From Cunninghamia lanceolata (taxonomy: Eukaryota > Streptophyta > Pinopsida > Cupressales > Cupressaceae), in the NCBI GenBank assembly GCA_027924645.1, contig BSBN01001753.1, forward strand, positions 248,001-312,000: a DNA stretch of 64,000 nt. The letters run 5' to 3'. The notes under the pieces were generated by a model, which searched no databases, had not been told where the DNA came from, and saw nothing but the letters and a program-made list of their open reading frames with translations. Made by a program: the position numbers and the translations under genes. Positions 1 through 11,788 of this stretch are shown piece after piece. Within the stretch, counting starts at the first letter, position 1, and each line of letters starts with the position of its first letter.

Positions 1-637
1 AAATTTTAAAGAACTCCGAAATACAATTTTATTTGGGAATACCTCTTTTGTGGATACATAATAATCCCAACCCACTAGGTTATAAAGTAAACCCCGCTTC
101 ATAGTTATCACAGGATGAGAATTAAGTACTCTAAAATACAATTTTCTTTGGAAATATTAAGTCATATCTACAACACATTTAGTTCTCTATATAAATGCAG
201 TATTGCATTTTTGCAAATAAGTAAGAAAGGATATTGAAAGGTTGATTCTCATTCCTTTATTGCATGATACAGTGCTATAAAAACTGTGATTTGATACAAT
301 CTCACATCACTGACACCAATGCTTTAAAAAAAGCATATTTATTCTCCCCCTTACACACCACCACCATTTGAAGCTGCAAGGGGTTGGAAGTCAATGAAGC
401 TTAAACACTATTAATGAACAGGAAAAGGAAAACTAATTTGAATCAGTGCATTAACTTCTAGAGCATTCCTTACTCGAAGTAAAATGACCAGAAAATTTAC
501 TTTTCTTATAATACATCTCACAAAACTTCTGATAATTTGAGTTTGGTATCTGGCCTGCCAAAGGAGATAACTTCAATGTCAGGCTTTCTTTTATACAATC
601 CTCAATTAGTATGTACATTGGCCATTCCAAATGTACT
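1..637 (-). other. 3' flank / probable 3' UTR of the kinase gene
   Basis: This stretch lies just downstream of the kinase stop codon when read on the minus strand. No coding sequence is recognisable. Minus-strand AATAAA hexamers (TTTATT on the plus strand) occur at 338-343 and 256-261 and are plausible polyadenylation signals, about 300 and 380 bases past the stop. The transcript end cannot be fixed from sequence alone. Confidence 0.45.
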
Positions 638-1438
638 TCAGCTTATCAAAAATTCACACTCATGTAGACGGGTGAATATCTCCTCATAACTAGGTCTATC
701 ATCTGCATCAGCCCAGCAGTCTGGGAATTGATCGAAGAAAAACAATAAGGACCACACAAAAAAATATAAAGATTTGAGGTCATCATATATTCAATACATA
801 CCTGATATCAACTTGCCAATAGGACCTGCTGGTATGTCCAATCGTGCACCCTCGTGGGCAACAGCATAAACTACCTGATAAAACCATTCAAAAAGAAATT
901 AGAAAACTGATGAACACTAATATAACCTTAATTTGGGAGGGAGTATCTAAAGTGCCTTTGCTGTATGTGAAATTCCTTATCTCAAATATAATTATTAATA
1001 TTTAAATGACACAGTAGCAGTCTTTATGAACAAGAAAAACAGATGGAATATAAAAATGTCTTCTACTCGTTAACATGAAAAATAATGGAGAGGCTCATTA
1101 CTGAAACCCCAGGCCTTCAAGTGAAAATATGCAAGATTACACCACTTACTTGTATTGGCAGCACACCTTCCCACGGACGTTTTAAAGTACACAACTCCCA
1201 CATTATCACCCCTAGACTGAATACGTCACACTTGTATGTAAATGGCTCATTCCGCAGAAGTTCTGGGGCCATCCACTCAGGAGTTCCAGCAGCTACTGTA
1301 TCCCTTATGGGAAGGTTTGTCATTATCCGCGAAAGGCCAAAGTCACAGATTTTGACTGTCAAGTGTTTGTCAACCAGACAATTTGCACTTTTCAGATCTC
1401 GGTGCACTATGTTCATTCGCTGTATGCACATCATACCC
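638..1438 (-). CDS. Raf-like MAPKKK (EDR1/CTR1-related), last three exons of the kinase domain
   Basis: A serine/threonine kinase that would phosphorylate protein substrates in the cytosol or at membranes; Raf-like plant MAPKKKs act in stress, hormone and defence signalling. Exons on the minus strand are 1438-1150, 874-802 and 720-638, ending in TGA at 638-640. Introns of 275 and 81 bases have GT-AG ends, and phases join cleanly. Visible motifs: HRDLKSAN (HRD at 1396-1404), DFG (1336-1344), GTPEWMAPE, the helix DVFSLGVIMWEL, then VVYAVAHEGARLDIP and DCWADADDRPSYEEI, followed by a short tail ending in CEFLIS. All catalytic motifs are intact, with no stop or frameshift. The C-terminal tail after RPS..EI resembles the At3g58640/At2g31010-type Raf-like kinases rather than EDR1 itself (recalled, not searched). 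The remaining upstream kinase exon is 42 kb away at 43626-43782; the ATP-binding loop and N-terminal half are outside the window or unrecognised. Confidence 0.9.
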
Positions 1439-3008
1439 CTTAAAAGATTTAAGATGGAGTTGGCCATATGTTCAAAATTGTAGAATCGTATCATGCCAAG
1501 AATGTGGAAGTTAGTTCAAGATAGTGAATCACCAAGTAAGAGGAACTGAAATCAACATTGACACAAATCTAGCAAGAAGATAGAAGAAAAGATAAACACC
1601 ATATCCAATCAACATGAGAACTTTGTACTGAAAAATAAAAGAGTATGCAAGCAAGCTCATCATGTATCATATGCATGAGAGGAATATTCGTAGAAAAATC
1701 AGAACATATCAGAACAAACTTTAATGTAGTGTGCACTCACACACATAAATATACATACATACAGTTGTGTAAGTGCTTCCACAAAATGAATGACATCATG
1801 TGATTATCCTCTATAGAGCATTGACTGAGGTATTTTCCATTCACAAAGTAAGGCTCCCATATTTGCAGCTAAAATGCCTAAAAGCCATTGATTCCATCCC
1901 TTTTAAAATAAGCTGCCTTCTACTGAAGAATCATCTCATAAAACATATGAAGTCAGAACAAAAAATGCAATAAAGTGGCTGTAGTTGCCCAAATGAACAA
2001 CAAAGAAGATTCAAATTCTTGAATCTGCATCATTTTACTTAACACTATACATTATATGGATGAACAACGAAGAAGATTCAAATTCTTGAATCTGCATCAT
2101 TTTACTTAATACTATACGTCACATGGATTCATGCAAATTGCAAGATCCTCAAAGTAACATTGAAGGATGCCCCATGACAGAAATATTATATATCATAGTC
2201 AGGTTGCTTGAGTGTTATACATGTTGTTGCCCCTTTTTTTCTTGCATAAGAAAATGGCACGACAATTTTCCACCTGCAAAGTTGAGCTAGGACAGATAAT
2301 GTAGTATAAAAATGAGAAGATCTATTGGTGTGAGTTTGAAATTAGCATGAATGACATATCTTTGCCCACAGAGATGTGCATCCTATAGTGCCCACCTGTG
2401 TGTTAACTCTTGCCTTGTCCTAGTGTTTCTATGATTGGATTAAAGGTTACGTTGACTTGCTAGATTACATGTCCTCATTGGTCACTAAATGTTGCTTTTG
2501 CTATTATCTCCGTTGTTGGATTTGAAGCTTTGCCTTGAGTGTGTAGGATATATATAGGTGTTTGACCAATGGAAGAATGTGGAGGAGAATGACATGGATT
2601 CACATGACATTCTCACCTTACCTAACCCTTGCGGTCAAGTTAGTGACCCTATGACTCTCGTGGTATGTTTAGTTATTTAACCCATCCTATTTGGTTGCAA
2701 ATAAAAGGATGTTCCCAATGTTTATCTAGTTTGCTATTTATCCAAATCATTGTAATTTAGGATCCTTGCTGTGTGAAACCTATAAAATTGCATGCTTTCC
2801 TTGTGCACTATTAATCCTTGGGATGCAAGTTGGTTGCCTTGAGTGTTCAAAATAATCTAACAGTTTATTAGGAATGTTAATATACAATTTGGTTTAGTAG
2901 GGGTTAAAGGGATTTAATTAATTGTGTGAGCTCATGTTAAATGTAGTATATTGTATTTAAACTAAATGCATAGTTTAAAAGGATAAAATGCATTTTAATC
3001 AAGAAGGA
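1439..3008. other. Intron sequence without recognised genes or elements
   Basis: The first 1.6 kb downstream of the acceptor exon (in plus coordinates) has no supported coding sequence. It holds one short tandem duplication (1993-2126, listed separately). The rest is AT-rich and not recognisable. Confidence 0.5.
1993..2126. repeat. Two-copy tandem duplication, 67-bp unit
   Basis: The unit at 1993-2059 is repeated head-to-tail at 2060-2126. Both copies begin ATGAACAAC and contain GAAGATTCAAATTCTTGAAT, which is itself partly palindromic. A handful of substitutions separate them, mostly transitions. No coding meaning is seen. Confidence 0.85.
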
Positions 3009-4656
3009 ATTATCTAAGTGAATATATATATGATAATTAAAGTGAGGGGTAAGGGCACTCTCCCTTTTTATAAGAAAAATACGATTTTACAGGAAGATTA
3101 AAGCCCCCAAAAATGGGCAAAGAGAACGATTTCTCAGAGAAACATGACCAAAACTGAGAGGCCAAACAAAGGAGACAGATGACAAATAGGCAGAAGTGCC
3201 AAAAAGAATAGAGATATGCACGAGGACATAATGAACTACATTATGCTTGATTCCTTCCCATCCATAATTCCTATTTGATGGGAGCTTTCTTATGCTTCTG
3301 CACAAGAGTCCAAATTCCCTCACCATTCTCAATATCATTGATCGATGATTGGGAAGCATTTGTTACCTAGTGAGTTTGGCTTCCTTGAACTTCCTTCTAC
3401 ATGGGAGATTTGATTGGGGAGGGTGTTGCCTCCTGAGGGATTGTGGAAGACAGTTTATCATTCTCATCCTGTGATGAATCCAAGGAAGGACACAATTTTG
3501 CTTTTTTTGCTTTGATAGAGAGATGATGTGGGAGAGCATCTTTCCACCATGTGGCATGGCATACCAATTTGCGTCTACTAATAGGGCAAGCTGCAACAAC
3601 ATGACCTGTATCATAGCATCTCTGGCAACAGAATGACATCTCTTCATAGTCTAGGAGTTGAACCCAAGAGTGACTTGCAACTTTCAAGGTGATGTCTGTA
3701 GGAAGATCCTTGGAGATGTCTAGATCTACTAGAATCCGAGCATAAGTTGTATGAATAAATGCTGAAGTAATCTTATTTGTAGTCAGAAATTTACCGAATG
3801 AGTTTCTGATAGTTTTGAACTAGGAGCCAAACCAAAATTGAAGTGGAAGATTTGGAAGGCGGACCCAAATCGACATGACATTGAAAGATTCTATGGAGAA
3901 ATTAAAAGACGGATGCCATGGTTTTAGCATGAGTGTGCTGACCCTAGAGCTAGAAATGATAAAAAAGATAAGAGTTCTAATCTTTGAAGATTCAAAAGTT
4001 GTAATGAAAAACCATTGAGCACATGGGTAAATTTCCAAACTATCTTCCATGAGTGGATGCTAGTTGTCAATTATCCACTTGTTAAAATCTAGAAGACTTG
4101 GCCAAAGGCGGTTGAAACAGCCAACCAAGCCATGCGCAAAAAAAAAAAATCTCACCTTTGAGTACTTCACCAAATTCTAGCATAGGAGAGTGCTTACATA
4201 GTTGAAGGGATTGATTCCTTTTGAAACTTGTGACCCCTTAACACCCTGCTCGGGCTTGATCTCTAAAGCAATTGTAGAGGGTTTTTTGGGAAGATCATCA
4301 CAAGAATTGAAAACAATAGATGAGTTAGCTTTAATAGAAAACACAAATTTTTTTGAATAAACCTTTGAGTTGTTCAAGCTAGCGCTTGTCGAATGCTTGG
4401 GCAAAGGCTCACCAAATGACAAGAGAGTTGTAATAGATGTTACAACTTCAAAGGAGGGCCCAAAAAGAGACAGAAAGCACACCTGTAAACCCGTTGAATC
4501 CGCACCTGCCGCAAGCAATTTCTTATCCCACGTAGAGGTGAGGCCACCAACACTAGAGCCGTTGCCATTAGATGTGCAGTCGTTTCCTTGGGTTTCAGGA
4601 GCACAACGGGAGATTAGGAGCGCCATTTTTGAAAAATGGATTATCTAAGTGAATAT
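3009..4656 (-). mobile_element. ORF1-only LINE (L1-type) with 17-bp target-site duplication
   Basis: The identical 17-mer ATTATCTAAGTGAATAT flanks the element at 3009-3025 and 4640-4656, so the insertion is 3026-4639 (1614 bp), read on the minus strand. It starts about 13 bases before an ORF1 ATG, contains a decayed L1-type ORF1 and then runs directly into a 3' end with a GGGAG...GCCCTTACC hairpin-like motif. No endonuclease or reverse transcriptase is present between ORF1 and the 3' end. Long perfect duplications of this length are the mark of target-primed reverse transcription, so this RNA was mobilised as an ORF1-plus-tail unit, presumably by another LINE's ORF2. Confidence 0.85.
3363..4626 (-). 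pseudogene. LINE ORF1 remnant (DUF4283-like plus CCHC knuckle)
   Basis: L1-type plant ORF1 proteins bind the LINE RNA. On the minus strand the product starts MALLISRC at 4626 and runs 149 residues, then breaks at a stop. In another frame from 4050 come SSRVSTLMLKPWHPSF and IWVRLPNLPLQFWF, the typical second half of the DUF4283 domain. Next come TYARILVDLDISKDLP and the zinc knuckle CQRCYDTGHVVAAC (C-X2-C-X4-H-X4-C) at about 3590-3640. At least two stops or frameshifts interrupt it, so it is a pseudogene. Domain order matches intact plant LINE ORF1. A C-terminal tail continues in broken frames to about 3090. Confidence 0.85.
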
Positions 4657-5973
4657 TATTAGAAAGAATAATATGCATTTAGTTAAAAGTTTAAATATGT
4701 TTGAAATGGTCTTATGCATTTTAATATTATTATATTTGGAAAATGCTATAAGTTATAAGAAATTGTTTACATTAAATGAATTAGTCAATTTTATTGAAAT
4801 TGCTATGTTAGTATTGAAAAAGGCCTTTTGCGAAGGCATTTGAGTTAAAAACAATGGTCCTTGGGGCGCGTCCCCCTCGGATTTTTGGCCCCCACACACC
4901 CCCCCCGGTCCCTATCTACTAGTTTGAAATGGGGATGTCCTAGGAATGCCCCCTCTACAAGGGGAACATCCCTCGGTAATGTCCCTTAAATTGGGGACAC
5001 ACAAACGTCTTGGGGACACCTTGCGGTACCTCGTGGAAACCTGAAAAATGTCGGTCAAAGGTCCCAAAAAATGACTTAGTGAAACGATAAACCCTAAAGT
5101 GCCTTCCGCTACAATAACAAAGTGATTCATTTGACTTCCATAACTCTGCTACAAAAACAGGACAAGAATTCGCGATTTGCAGGTAGATGCAAAAGGTATG
5201 TATTCTGTTATTTAAAATATTGATGTGTATGTATCATTGTATTCTCAATACTATGGATTTATTGATTAAAAAGACAAAAACAACTCCAGTTAGAAAACAT
5301 CTTTGGTAACCTAATAATGCACAATGACAACTATCTGAATAAACTGCACGTTAACAATTTAAATAGTTTTCATTATTCAACAAAATTCATCCTTGAACAA
5401 TCGTCGAAACTTTCAAACAATCGGTACGAGGGTAGAAGAAAAATCCCAAGTTTGCATTTGAAGAGTCGACGATAAGATGTTTATCTTTCCTGCAATTGCC
5501 ACTTGATAAACAAACAATTGTGTTGTATGAAACCCCATTGTTGATAGAGGCTATGGATCATGAGACGAATACAAATGAATACAAATAGATAGTCAAGCAA
5601 AGTTAAAGAAATGGTGAAAATAAAAACAATCTAGACAAGTTATCAGAAATTTGAAATTTCATAAAAGATTTTTACAAGTCACATCCACTTAACCATGAAT
5701 GTTTGAGCCACTTTGGTTTCAGATTTTAGAAATTCATATTTCAATTTTTTTTCAACAAATTCCTATTTCCAAAAGTATCTATAGCTGTGTGCCCTGTAAG
5801 CTAATGTATTTAAAATATTGTCTCCAAGTCATATATATAATTATTATTTTAAGGATAATTGTAGCTGCATGGCTGTATCCACTCCATTTTTTATTTTACC
5901 TTCATCCTATTAAGATTTTAAAACTTGAAACATTCTTTTATATTGCATCAGGGTTCACATTTCCAAAGTGAAG

Positions 5974-8186
5974 ATGGATACATTCAATGTTAATGCTAAT
6001 TTTGATTTGGACAATGAAATTGATGAGGAACCGGGCAGCCAAATGGAAACCCCAAGTAGAATCACAAATAGTTCAACTGCGGGTGCAAGTGTATTAAAAT
6101 CTTATTGTCCTTTAAGAGTTGTTGTCACAATTTGCCGAAGGGCCATTTAGCAAGAAAAATCCTTTACAACAGTTTGTAACAATATTGGACACAAATAAAG
6201 CACCTAATTCAAGTGGAAGTTGAAAATGGAAATGCAACATTTGCCTAGATGGTTCTTGGAATGGAAACATAACAAGGACCAATGCACACTTTTTGTATAC
6301 CCCTAGTAAAAGAGTTGGGGGTTGTGGGAAGCTCACACTTGAAATGAGAACTGAGATTATCAAATTATTTTATTGGGGAAATCACTACACCATCAGTTTC
6401 TAGTACACTAGGAGGTTTAGGTATACCACCTTCATATTTGTCATTTGGGGTAAGTGTAGTGGAGTCAAGGAAGAAACGGAAAGCTACAAGTTCATCCTCA
6501 CCGAACCCAATCATAGATATGTTCAATGTGCAAGGAAGGGAGGCTACAAATGAGGCCATTGCCACTTTCGACTTTGGCAACGACATTCCTTTCCATGTTG
6601 CTCGATCTCCTTTGTACAAGGAAAAGCTTGACAAGGTAAGCAAAGCTGGTCCTAGTTATGTGGGTCCTAGCGAGACTAGATTGAGAACTACTCTCTTGGA
6701 AAAAAGTTATTCCAAGGTTGACTTGTTGATAGAGGAGTGACACATGGCTGCATCATAATCATGGATGGGTAGATGGATATTAGACACCGTCCACTCATCA
6801 ACATTATAGTTTCATGCATTGATAGACCTTACTTCTTCTGAGTAATTGATTGCTTAGGAAAACACAAAGATGCTGAGTTTTGGTTTCAGATCCCGATAGA
6901 AGCCATCGAGGAGGTTGGTCCTCAAAATGTAGTGCAAGTGATTATTGATGCAACAAATGTTTGTAGGGCAGCAAGTATGTTGATTCAATCTACATATAAG
7001 CACATCTATTGGACCCTTTGTTGTGTGCATGCTATGAACAATGCACTCAAAGACATTGGAAAGATAGGGTGGGTGAACCAAGTGGTGGGAGATGCAAGGG
7101 AGGAGCAAATGTTTATTTGCAACCACCATGCTTCATTGGCATTGTTTCGGACCTTTGCAAAGAAAGAATTCCTCAAAACAGTTGAGACTTGATTTGCTTC
7201 TTATTTCATTCTACTAGAGAGTATGCTTGAGTTGCAAAAGCCATTGAAACTTATGGTTATGACACAAGATTGGAATAGGTGGAAGGAGTCAAAGACTAAG
7301 TAGGGTAAGAGGGTAAAGGAGATTGTGATTAGTGATACTTTTTCGTAGAATGTGAGATACATCACATCTTTTGTATAGCCCGTTTTCACTATTATCAAAT
7401 TTGGGGATTCTAATAGTCCTAGTCTTGGAGAGATGTATGAGTGCATTGATAGCATGCTTGGCCAAATGAAGGCTGCCATTTGTGCAAAAGACCCCACCCT
7501 AGAGTTGTACAATGAGCATATTCACCCCATCATCCATAAAAGGTGGGAGAAGTTGAACACCCCTCTACACATTGCTACATATGCTTTGAATCCAAAATGG
7601 TATGTAGAAAGAGTTGGTTAAATTCTTCCTATTAATGATCATGAGGTGGGGAATGGCCTCGTGAAAGCCTTCAAAAAAGTGTATAATTAAAAGGAAGCTT
7701 CATTGATTAGAGTTGAGTGGATTAAGTTCACAAAACTAGATGGCTACAGGATTTCGACAAGGATTGACAGGCATACTTTGGCACAAGCCAAGCTAGTTAG
7801 TTGGTGGACAATCTATGGACCTCCAAGACCATTGTGCACACTTGCCATTCGTCTTCTCTCACAGGTTTCTAGTTCCTTTGCTGTTGAGAGGAATTGGTCT
7901 ACATATAGCTTTATCCACTCTCTAAAGAGGGACAAACTTACCTTTGTAATAGTAGAAAAGCTCGTTACAGTGCATAGTGCCTTTGTTTGATTGATCGCTA
8001 GACATTTGAGTATAGGCGGAGCCCAACACAAAGGTGAGATGTAGAGCTCGAGGAGCCACAACAACTTGATGATGACCACAATGTGCAAATGAGATTAGAG
8101 GAAATACATCCACTTCCTTCTAACAATTTAGTGACGAGGAGTTTCCTACATATGCAACTGTCGATGATGATGATTCTGATTTTTGA
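5974..8186 (+). pseudogene. hAT transposase remnant 1 (BED finger, DUF659, hATC)
   Basis: hAT transposases cut and paste their element in the nucleus. An acidic N-terminus starts MDTFNVNANFDLDNEIDEEP. Around 6205-6320, in a shifted frame, is a BED zinc finger (WKWKCNIC...ITRTNAH). The DUF659 region follows: FDFGNDIPFHVARSPLYKEK and SYVGPSETRLRTTLLEKSYS (6560-6740), then CCVHAMNNALKDIGKIGW and LALFRTFAKKEFLKTVET (to 7192). MYECIDSMLGQMKAAICAKD lies at 7433, and the hATC dimerisation motif SSFAVERNWSTYSFIHSLKR at 7868-7930. The acidic tail DDDDSDF ends at the TGA at 8184-8186. At least six stops or frameshifts break it. This is the classical plant DUF659 hAT family. Confidence 0.9.
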
Positions 8187-9078
8187 GCTTTTTGCTCAAA
8201 CAAAAACAGCTATAGACTAAGTCACAAGGTTTGCCGAATTTCGGCTATGAAGTTCGAAATCCGGCGAACTTCAAAAGAATATTAAAAATTTGTTGAAATT
8301 CACCCTTATATTCGTACGGATAAAGGGATGAAGTTTTTTTTATAAAATATATTTACAAAAAGCATTTTATTAGGCTTTTTCCCGTTTTTTCCCCTTTAAA
8401 GTAACCCACCAACCGCAACATTGTTTTATCGCTGCTATTTTTTGCATTGGAGACTGCCATTGTTTCCTTTCAAGTTTCAAGTTTTTTGCATACTTGATTC
8501 TGCCGTGCTTAGTGATGACTTGAGGAGGATGAGAATTGATGGCTCATGACATTGTTAAAACTTAACACCTTTGGCTTTAGGTTGGCGCGACGAAATCTCT
8601 TTGCAAGTTTGGTGACTACAACAGCAAGTTTGTTGACCTGGTTCATGAGGGAGTTGGGCGGCGAGTGGTGATTGAATAGGCTATAGTTGCGGGTGGCACA
8701 GGTAGGCTTGTGTATTAGCATTTTAATTTTTAGGTTTTTTTTAAATAAAATTTTAAATTTACTATTTGTTATATTTTTATTTTGTTTTTAAAGTAAAAAA
8801 TTAAAAAATTAATATATTTTTTATTTTTATGTTTTTTAAATTAAATTTGGATTTTTTTTAAAGTTAAAAATAAAAATCTAATATTTTTAAATAAAATTTA
8901 GTATTTTTTAATTTTAATTTCTATTTTGAAGTAAAAAGTAAAAATTTAATATATTTTTATTTTAAAAAACATAAAAATAAAAATACATTAAATTTTGTTT
9001 TAATGTTTTTCTAAATAAAATTTATATTTTAAATATTAAATATTATTTGTTTTTTGAAACATGCAAATTGTAATTTTA
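8187..9078. other. Spacer between the two hAT transposases; AT-rich low-complexity tract
   Basis: Positions 8230-8275 contain CCGAA/TTCGG motifs that could be hAT subterminal repeats of the first copy. From about 8715 to 9060 the sequence is an extreme A/T tract made of variants of AAAATTTAATATATTTTTA and its complement. No gene is seen. Confidence 0.6.
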
Positions 9079-11058
9079 ATGGCTCCCAAAAAATCAACTG
9101 CCGAGGAATGGAAACATGTAACCCGCAATGGTATCGATCTCAAATGTAACTTGTCTCAGAAACCTTTTACCGGAAGTTTAACAAGGGTAATGGACCACTT
9201 GGCATTTCAAGGGGTGTAGGAGGAGGTGTTATTGCATGTTTGGGAGTGACTCCAGAGATTAGAGCTGCCCTAGCTAAAGACCAATCCTCTTCGATTGTAG
9301 GAAAGATGAAGAAAACACAAAAGAAACAGAGAATCGAAGAGGACGTGTCTAGATTCATGACATCTATTATGTCTTCCTCTTCTAGTATGGCCAAGGTCAT
9401 GATAGATGGATTGAAAAAGAGTGGAAATTGAACAGCATGTGGAAATCAGCAAAAAAACAATAGGTGGATGATGCATTAGCTGATTTGTTTTATTCAAGTG
9501 TCATTCAATTCAATGTAGCTAGGAATCCATATTTTTAGAATGTAATTCATAAAGTTGTAAAGTTTGGCAAATGGTACACACCTCCCTCTTCAAAGGCTTT
9601 TAGAACAACTCTTTTGCATAGGTCAAAAGATAGAGTGACTGGGAAATTAGTTGAGGTCAAAGCCTCTTAGAAGGCAACAAGTTGCACTATATTGAGTGAT
9701 GGATGGTCATATATATGTTGAGGCCATTGATTAATGTTTTGATGGCTTGTCCTCAAGGTGTTGTGTTCTTGAAGGTGATTGACACCATGAACCATAAGAA
9801 AACTCCAAAATATATTTTTAAAATATTAGAGGAAGCCATTCTTGAAGTAGGGGTGGAAAATGTGGTTCAAGTGATAACTGAGAGTGCGGCAAATTGTGTG
9901 GGAGCTAGGAAGCTGATAGTAGAGAAGTACCCACAAATATATTGGAGCTGATGTGCAGCCCACTGTCTAGATTTGTTGCTTCATGACTTGGTAAATTCCC
10001 ATGGGTACATGAAGCAATTCATAGAGGGAGAGAAATTGCAAATTTTATAAGAAATCACTGTCTCACATTGAATCTTTACAGGCAACATGCTAGTAGGGAG
10101 TTGTTGAGGCCTCATGACACAAGATTTGCTACATTTTATATCACTTTGAAAAGAGCGGTTGAAAAGAAAGCAACTCTAAGGTTTGTTATTTGTTCCAATG
10201 AGTGGAAAAATTCAGCTCTTTCTGAAGGTCCTGAGGGGAACGTCATAGAGCAAATCATTTTAAACAACAATTTTGGGAAAGCTCATCAAAGGTTTTAAAT
10301 TTATGTGGACCAGTTGTTGATGTGCTTCGTATGGTTGATGGTGACACTCCTTGTCTTGGCATGCTTTATGAGAGCATGGATCATTGTAAGGAAGCTATTC
10401 AAAAAGCACTAAATAATGTGGAAGTAGACTATTTGGAGATATGGGATATAGTTGATTCTGGATGGAAAATGATGCACACACCTTTACATGCAGCAACTTT
10501 GTTATTTGGAGCCTAAGCTATTTCAAATTGATAGACAAAGTGATTGTGAAGTTATGGTGGGGCTTTTAGAAGCCATTGAGAGGTTTGACAAGTCTAATTA
10601 GAGACCAATGTTGGAAATACAAGGCAGAAGAAGGGATGTTTGGAATGTCAGCAACCAAATATGACATGGCATGAGTTGACATACTTGGGTATAGATGGTG
10701 GATGACCTATGGAGTACAAACTCCTGAACTGAAACACTTCGCTATTCAAATACTGAGTCAGGGAGGAAGTTCATCAGCTTGTGAGAGGAATTGGAGCTGC
10801 TTTGACCACATTCATTGCAAAAAGAGGTACAAGTTGCTGTCTAGAAAGTTGGGAGATCTTGTCTATATTTGTAATTTACAATTGTTTATGAACAAATCAG
10901 CAAAAGACTCCACAACTTCTTCAACACAAGGAATTCTAGAAGACATAGGAGTTGTAGATGAGCCTGACTTTTTTGATGATGAAGTGAGCAGTGCATCTAG
11001 TGATGATGATGCTACATCATCTCACCCAAGTGCTCTTGATGACTTCAAGCTTTTTTGA
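9079..11058 (+). pseudogene. hAT transposase remnant 2 (BED finger, DUF659, hATC)
   Basis: A second transposase, clearly different from the first. It starts MAPKKSTAEEWKHVTRN at 9079, continuing into a BED-like finger with C-X2-C (DLKCN then CSETF-like in a shifted frame). Positions 9240-9431 give a coiled, charged segment (IVGKMKKTQKKQRIEED). The catalytic-core region is heavily broken: KVIDTMNHKKTPKYIFKIL and VGVENVVQVITESAANCVGA at 9703-9951. The C-terminus is the longest intact part (10702-11058): WWMTYGVQTPELKHFAIQIL then SSSACERNWSCFDHIHCKKR, the hATC motif, and the acidic tail DDEVSSASSDDDATSS. It ends TGA at 11056-11058. It is non-functional as read. The right-hand end of the enclosing element lies 720 bases downstream. 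Confidence 0.88.
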
Positions 11059-11780
11059 AGTTTTAAAGTGATTTCATATGTTTCTTATGGTTTAACTTTG
11101 ACGAGTTTATCATGGTTTATAAATGTGGCATCTTTTTATAAAGATTTCAAATCTATTTAGCAATGTCCAACTATTTCACAATTTTGTGGATTTATTACTT
11201 ATATTTAAAAAAACCAAATTTATGTTAGGGGAATTTAATCATGATTTCTTTTCCCTTGCTGAGCTTGATCTGAATTTTATTGTTGCCAAACACGAACATG
11301 AACTTGAACCTTGTGACATAGGCTATAGATATCATTTTTGGCAATTTAATTTTGTTATTTTGATGCTTGTCACTTGTATAATGAGATTCTAGTTGGTACT
11401 TTGAACTTTCAACTTATAACTTACTTGAATATTTCAATTTGAAATGGATTCCAATTTTTAGTTACTATGAGTATGAAGTATGATGATTTATGAATGATCA
11501 TTGATATTCAAATATTATTTATTAGTATCACGTTTTGTCATTTTGACATATGAATCATAATTCAACAATTTGAATTGGGCATTGGCATTGTTCAATATTT
11601 AGCTTAAGTTACTTGTATTTCTTTTAAGTTTTTTAACCTATATTTTTTTTAATTAATATTTATTATTATATAGTTGTCCCCTTGCCATCCCCCTGCTGTT
11701 CCCAAAATTTTGGAAATTTTTTGTTGTCCTCAGAAATCCATCCTTGCATCCCCACATCCTAGAAATTCAGAGAAACATTG
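11059..11780 (+). other. 3' non-coding part of the hAT element
   Basis: AT-rich sequence between the transposase stop and the right terminus. Open frames here have no recognisable domain. The last 100 bases hold the C-rich subterminal block (TTGTCCCCTTGCCATCCCCC and similar). Confidence 0.6.
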
Positions 11781-11788
11781 GTTAAAAA

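Larger units (their letters stand above)
4852..11780 (+). mobile_element. hAT DNA transposon, 6.9 kb, with two transposase pseudogenes inside one target duplication
   Basis: An 8-bp duplication GTTAAAAA lies at 4844-4851 and 11781-11788, the size hAT elements make. The ends are imperfect inverted repeats starting CAATGGTCC on the left (4852) and CAATGTTTC on the right strand (ending 11780). Next to each end is a block rich in GGGGAC/GTCCCC (4861-5040 and 11680-11760), like hAT subterminal repeats. Two different hAT transposase remnants lie inside (5974-8186 and 9079-11058). Either one hAT inserted into another and its own ends have decayed, or this is a composite element. Confidence 0.7.

Noticed and set aside
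1085..1483. Plus-strand 132-residue open frame
   Set aside because: It is the antisense shadow of the intact kinase exon at 1150-1438.
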